Source of the DNA: Methanomicrobia archaeon | GTDB lineage: Archaea > Methanobacteriota_B > Thermococci > Methanofastidiosales > B48-G16 | Direction of reading: 5' to 3' | Length of the DNA: 7,195 nt | Assembly: GCA_023133315.1 (NCBI GenBank) | Contig: JAGLWR010000053.1 | Span: 1-7,195, forward strand | Shown here: piece by piece, positions 5,162-7,195 of the stretch | Layout: every line of letters begins with the position of its first letter | Position numbering within the stretch: position 1 is the first letter of the stretch | Translations under genes and position numbers: made by a program | The notes under the pieces: generated by a model | Seen by the model: only the letters and a program-made list of their open reading frames with translations | What the model was told of the DNA's origin: nothing | Database searches by the model: none

Positions 5162-6309
5162 GATGGATAGCTGATAGTATAAAAAACTCTCCTCCCTCTG
5201 TTTTAGACAAGCTCCTTAATATAGCCTCAGAGTATAAAGATGTTATAAGCCTCGCCATTGGGGAACCTGATCTTGATACTCCTGCGCACATAATAGATGC
5301 GGGGACAGAGGCATTAAAAACAAAATATACCCATTATACCTCAAACTTCGGTTTTTTAGGACTGAGGGAAGCGATAGCAGAAAAACTTGATAAAGAAAAT
5401 CATGTTAACGTAGATCCTCGTGATGAAATCATGGTAACGTGCGGAGCTGGAACATCGATCGATCTTTTCATGCGAGCTGTTTTGGATCCACGAGATGAAG
5501 TACTCGTCCAAGACCCAGGATACTTCAATTATATCTACGTTGGCGCTTTTCTTAACACAAAGATCGTACCTATACATGTAAAAGAAGAGAACGGGTTTTC
5601 TTTGAATCCCGAAGATTTAGAAGAAAAAATAACCGAAAAAACAAAACTTCTGATAATAAATTCGCCAGCAAATCCAACTGGTAGTGTCATCCCGGAAAAA
5701 AACTTGAAAAAAATCGCTGATATTGTCATAGAAAATGATATATTAGTTCTAACTGATGAGATATATGAAAAATTAATATACGGCGAGAAGCACTTTTCCA
5801 TAGCTTCTATACCTGAGATGAAAGAACGATGCGTATTGATAAACGGCTTTTCCAAGGCGTATGCAATGACAGGATGGAGAGTAGGATATGCAGCTGGAAA
5901 CAAAGAAATAATACACGCAATGGGAGTAATTGGAGCATATACCAGCATCTGTGCCCCTGCCGTTTCCCAGAAAGCGGCATTGGCGGCATTGAAAGGAAAC
6001 CAAGATTGTGTAGAAGAAATGAGAAGGGAGTATGATAAAAGAAGGTTGTACATCATAGAGAGATTGAACGAGATAGGTATTCCAACAGTGATGCCGACAG
6101 GAGCTTTTTATGCATTTCCAAACATTTCGCAGTATGGTTCCAGTGAGAAAGTATGGAAACTGTTTTTGGAAAAAGCTAACGTTTCTTCAACGCCCGGAAC
6201 TGCGTTCGGAAAATATGGAGAGGGATATTTAAGATTTTCCTACGCAAATTCTTTAAAAAATATAGAAAAAGCTTTAGACAATATAGAGAAGGTGATAAAA
6301 AATGTATAA
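5158..6309 (+). CDS. Class I PLP-dependent aminotransferase (aspartate aminotransferase-like)
   Basis: This 383-residue protein is near the usual 390 for fold-type I subgroup I-gamma transaminases of archaea and bacteria. Motifs in order are SLAIGEPDLDTP (31-42), GAGTSIDL near residue 97, NSPANPTGS (168-176), TDEIYEKLIYG (199-209), FSKAYAMTGWRVGYAAG with the PLP lysine at 233 (231-247), and STPGTAFGKYGEGYLRFSYA (344-363). Arg359 is expected to bind the substrate alpha-carboxylate. The enzyme moves an amino group between an amino acid and a 2-oxo acid in the cytosol. The context with homoserine dehydrogenase favours aspartate/oxaloacetate, but aromatic, branched-chain or other acceptors are typical of this subgroup and cannot be excluded. 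The gene overlaps the AOR gene by 4 nt and the next gene by 8 nt, so all are made from one transcript. Confidence 0.92.
   Translation: MRWIADSIKNSPPSVLDKLLNIASEYKDVISLAIGEPDLDTPAHIIDAGTEALKTKYTHYTSNFGFLGLREAIAEKLDKENHVNVDPRDEIMVTCGAGTSIDLFMRAVLDPRDEVLVQDPGYFNYIYVGAFLNTKIVPIHVKEENGFSLNPEDLEEKITEKTKLLIINSPANPTGSVIPEKNLKKIADIVIENDILVLTDEIYEKLIYGEKHFSIASIPEMKERCVLINGFSKAYAMTGWRVGYAAGNKEIIHAMGVIGAYTSICAPAVSQKAALAALKGNQDCVEEMRREYDKRRLYIIERLNEIGIPTVMPTGAFYAFPNISQYGSSEKVWKLFLEKANVSSTPGTAFGKYGEGYLRFSYANSLKNIEKALDNIEKVIKNV
6291..6296 (+). promoter_or_regulatory. Ribosome binding site of the homoserine dehydrogenase gene
   Basis: GGTGAT lies five bases before the ATG at 6302 and matches the anti-Shine-Dalgarno of archaeal 16S rRNA. 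It is embedded in the last codons of the aminotransferase gene, which supports translational coupling. Confidence 0.75.
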
Positions 6310-7195
6310 TATAGTTTTTATAGGATTTGGAATTGTCGGTACAGGACTGGCTGAAATTTTGCATAATAAAAAAGAATATTTGAAAAACAAATACGGTTTC
6401 GAGTATACTGTTTTAGGAGTATGTGATCTAATAAAAGGATCGATCTACGATGAAAATGGACTTGATCTGGGAAAATTACTAGAATTAAATAAGGAAAAAG
6501 GAAAAATAATAGATTATCCGGCAAAAGAAAAAGGATTGAAAAGCGTAGAAATGATAAAAAAGCCGGAAGTGGATATAGTTGTGGAAGTCACGCCTACCAA
6601 CGTAAAGACAGGCGAACCCGGACTCACACATTACAGAACAGCCTTAGAAAATAAGAAACATATAATATCTACGAATAAAGGAGCTATCGCCTTAAAATAC
6701 AGAGAACTGAAAGAAATTGCAGATAAAAACAATGTGTATCTAGGATTCGAAGGGACAGTTATCTCTGGAACTCCTGCCATAAATCTGGCTACAAGAGACC
6801 TCGCAGGATGTGATATAAAATCTATCCAGGGAATTCTCAATGGTACAACCAATTATATCCTCACGAATATGGAAGAGGGACGAAGTTACGAAGAAGTCCT
6901 TAAAGAAGCTCAGGAAAAGGGCTACGCCGAGACGGATCCGACAGCAGACGTAGAAGGATACGATCCTCTAGCAAAGATAGTAATTCTGGCCAACACCGTC
7001 ATGGATGGTAACGTGGATTTAAACAAAGTTCATAGAGAAGGGATCACAAAAATAACGTTAGAAGATGTAGAAAAAGCAAAGAAAAATGGAAAAAGGATAA
7101 AACTCATCGGAAAGGCGTGGAGAGAAAAAGGAGAAGTAAAGGCGAAGATATCTCCCGAAGAACTTCCTTTGACACATCCATTGGCAAACGTTATG
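6302..7195 (+). CDS. hom: Homoserine dehydrogenase (C-terminus beyond right edge)
   Basis: 298 codons are present. Archaeal single-domain enzymes are about 320-340 residues, so only a short tail is missing. The enzyme reduces L-aspartate-4-semialdehyde to homoserine with NAD(P)H, the branch point to threonine and methionine. It opens with the Rossmann motif GFGIVG (8-13), then DIVVEVTPTN (91-100) and STNKGAIAL (123-131, with Lys126 matching the catalytic-site lysine of the family). GTVISGTPAINLATRDLAG follows, then the signature LNGTTNYIL (179-187). Next comes GYAETDPTADVEGYDPLAK (207-225), in which Glu210, Asp221 and Lys225 match the substrate/catalytic residues known from yeast. Neither an aspartate kinase domain at the front nor room for a long ACT domain is visible. 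The start overlaps the aminotransferase end by 8 nt, placing it last of the four visible operon genes, and further genes may follow. Confidence 0.95.
   Translation, partial: MYNIVFIGFGIVGTGLAEILHNKKEYLKNKYGFEYTVLGVCDLIKGSIYDENGLDLGKLLELNKEKGKIIDYPAKEKGLKSVEMIKKPEVDIVVEVTPTNVKTGEPGLTHYRTALENKKHIISTNKGAIALKYRELKEIADKNNVYLGFEGTVISGTPAINLATRDLAGCDIKSIQGILNGTTNYILTNMEEGRSYEEVLKEAQEKGYAETDPTADVEGYDPLAKIVILANTVMDGNVDLNKVHREGITKITLEDVEKAKKNGKRIKLIGKAWREKGEVKAKISPEELPLTHPLANVM

Noticed and set aside
1328..6052. Single TGTACA hexamers at 1328-1333, 3393-3398 (over the AOR start codon) and 6047-6052
   Set aside because: Each is solitary and inside coding sequence, at about the number expected by chance. 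Only the pair at 389-404 sits in a promoter.
5535..6056. Minus-strand open frame of 173 codons within the aminotransferase gene
   Set aside because: It is antisense to conserved PLP-enzyme motifs. It has no ribosome site or recognisable domain.
1..7195. tRNA or rRNA genes, CRISPR arrays, insertion sequences or transposases
   Set aside because: I saw no cloverleaf-like or rRNA-like segments, no regularly spaced direct repeats, and no transposase motifs or terminal repeats in either strand.

Overview
The window looks like part of a euryarchaeal chromosome. The evidence is a TATA-type promoter about 22-27 bp in front of the start codon of three minus-strand genes (mostly leaderless layout), strong GGAGG or GGTGAT ribosome sites inside a tight operon, a lipobox lipoprotein with parallel beta-helix repeats, a tungsten/molybdenum aldehyde:ferredoxin oxidoreductase family protein, and a TrpB2-type tryptophan synthase beta chain preceded by two TGTACA boxes like the TrpY operators of Methanothermobacter. 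A methanogen, ANME or Archaeoglobi-like relative fits. The lineage cannot be fixed from sequence reading alone.

Left part, minus strand (1-2295). From the left edge there is the N-terminal 118 codons of trpB2, whose promoter and tandem TGTACA boxes lie at 375-404. Next is a 70-codon remnant of a membrane methyltransferase of the isoprenylcysteine carboxyl methyltransferase (ICMT)-like family, which has lost its N-terminal part. A 391-residue beta-helix lipoprotein (678-1853) follows, then a 126-residue SnoaL/NTF2-like protein (1915-2295). These look like separately transcribed accessory genes.

Centre (2296-2442). This is a divergent promoter region of about 150 bp. One TATA element faces left toward the SnoaL-like gene and one faces right toward the operon. 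A small palindrome lies at the predicted start of the operon transcript.

Right part, plus strand (2443-7195, running off the edge). This is a four-gene, translationally coupled operon: a U32-peptidase-like TIM-barrel protein of unknown role, an AOR-family tungsto-/molybdo-enzyme, a class I PLP aminotransferase of the AspC type, and homoserine dehydrogenase (nearly complete). Spacings are 4 nt, -4 nt and -8 nt. The last two enzymes belong to aspartate-family amino acid metabolism, so an AOR-family redox enzyme and a U32-like protein in the same transcript are unexpected. This is the most interesting feature of the window. One speculative reading is a ferredoxin-linked step feeding aspartate semialdehyde or a related aldehyde to homoserine dehydrogenase. 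Amino acid catabolism through 2-oxo acids and aldehydes is an alternative.
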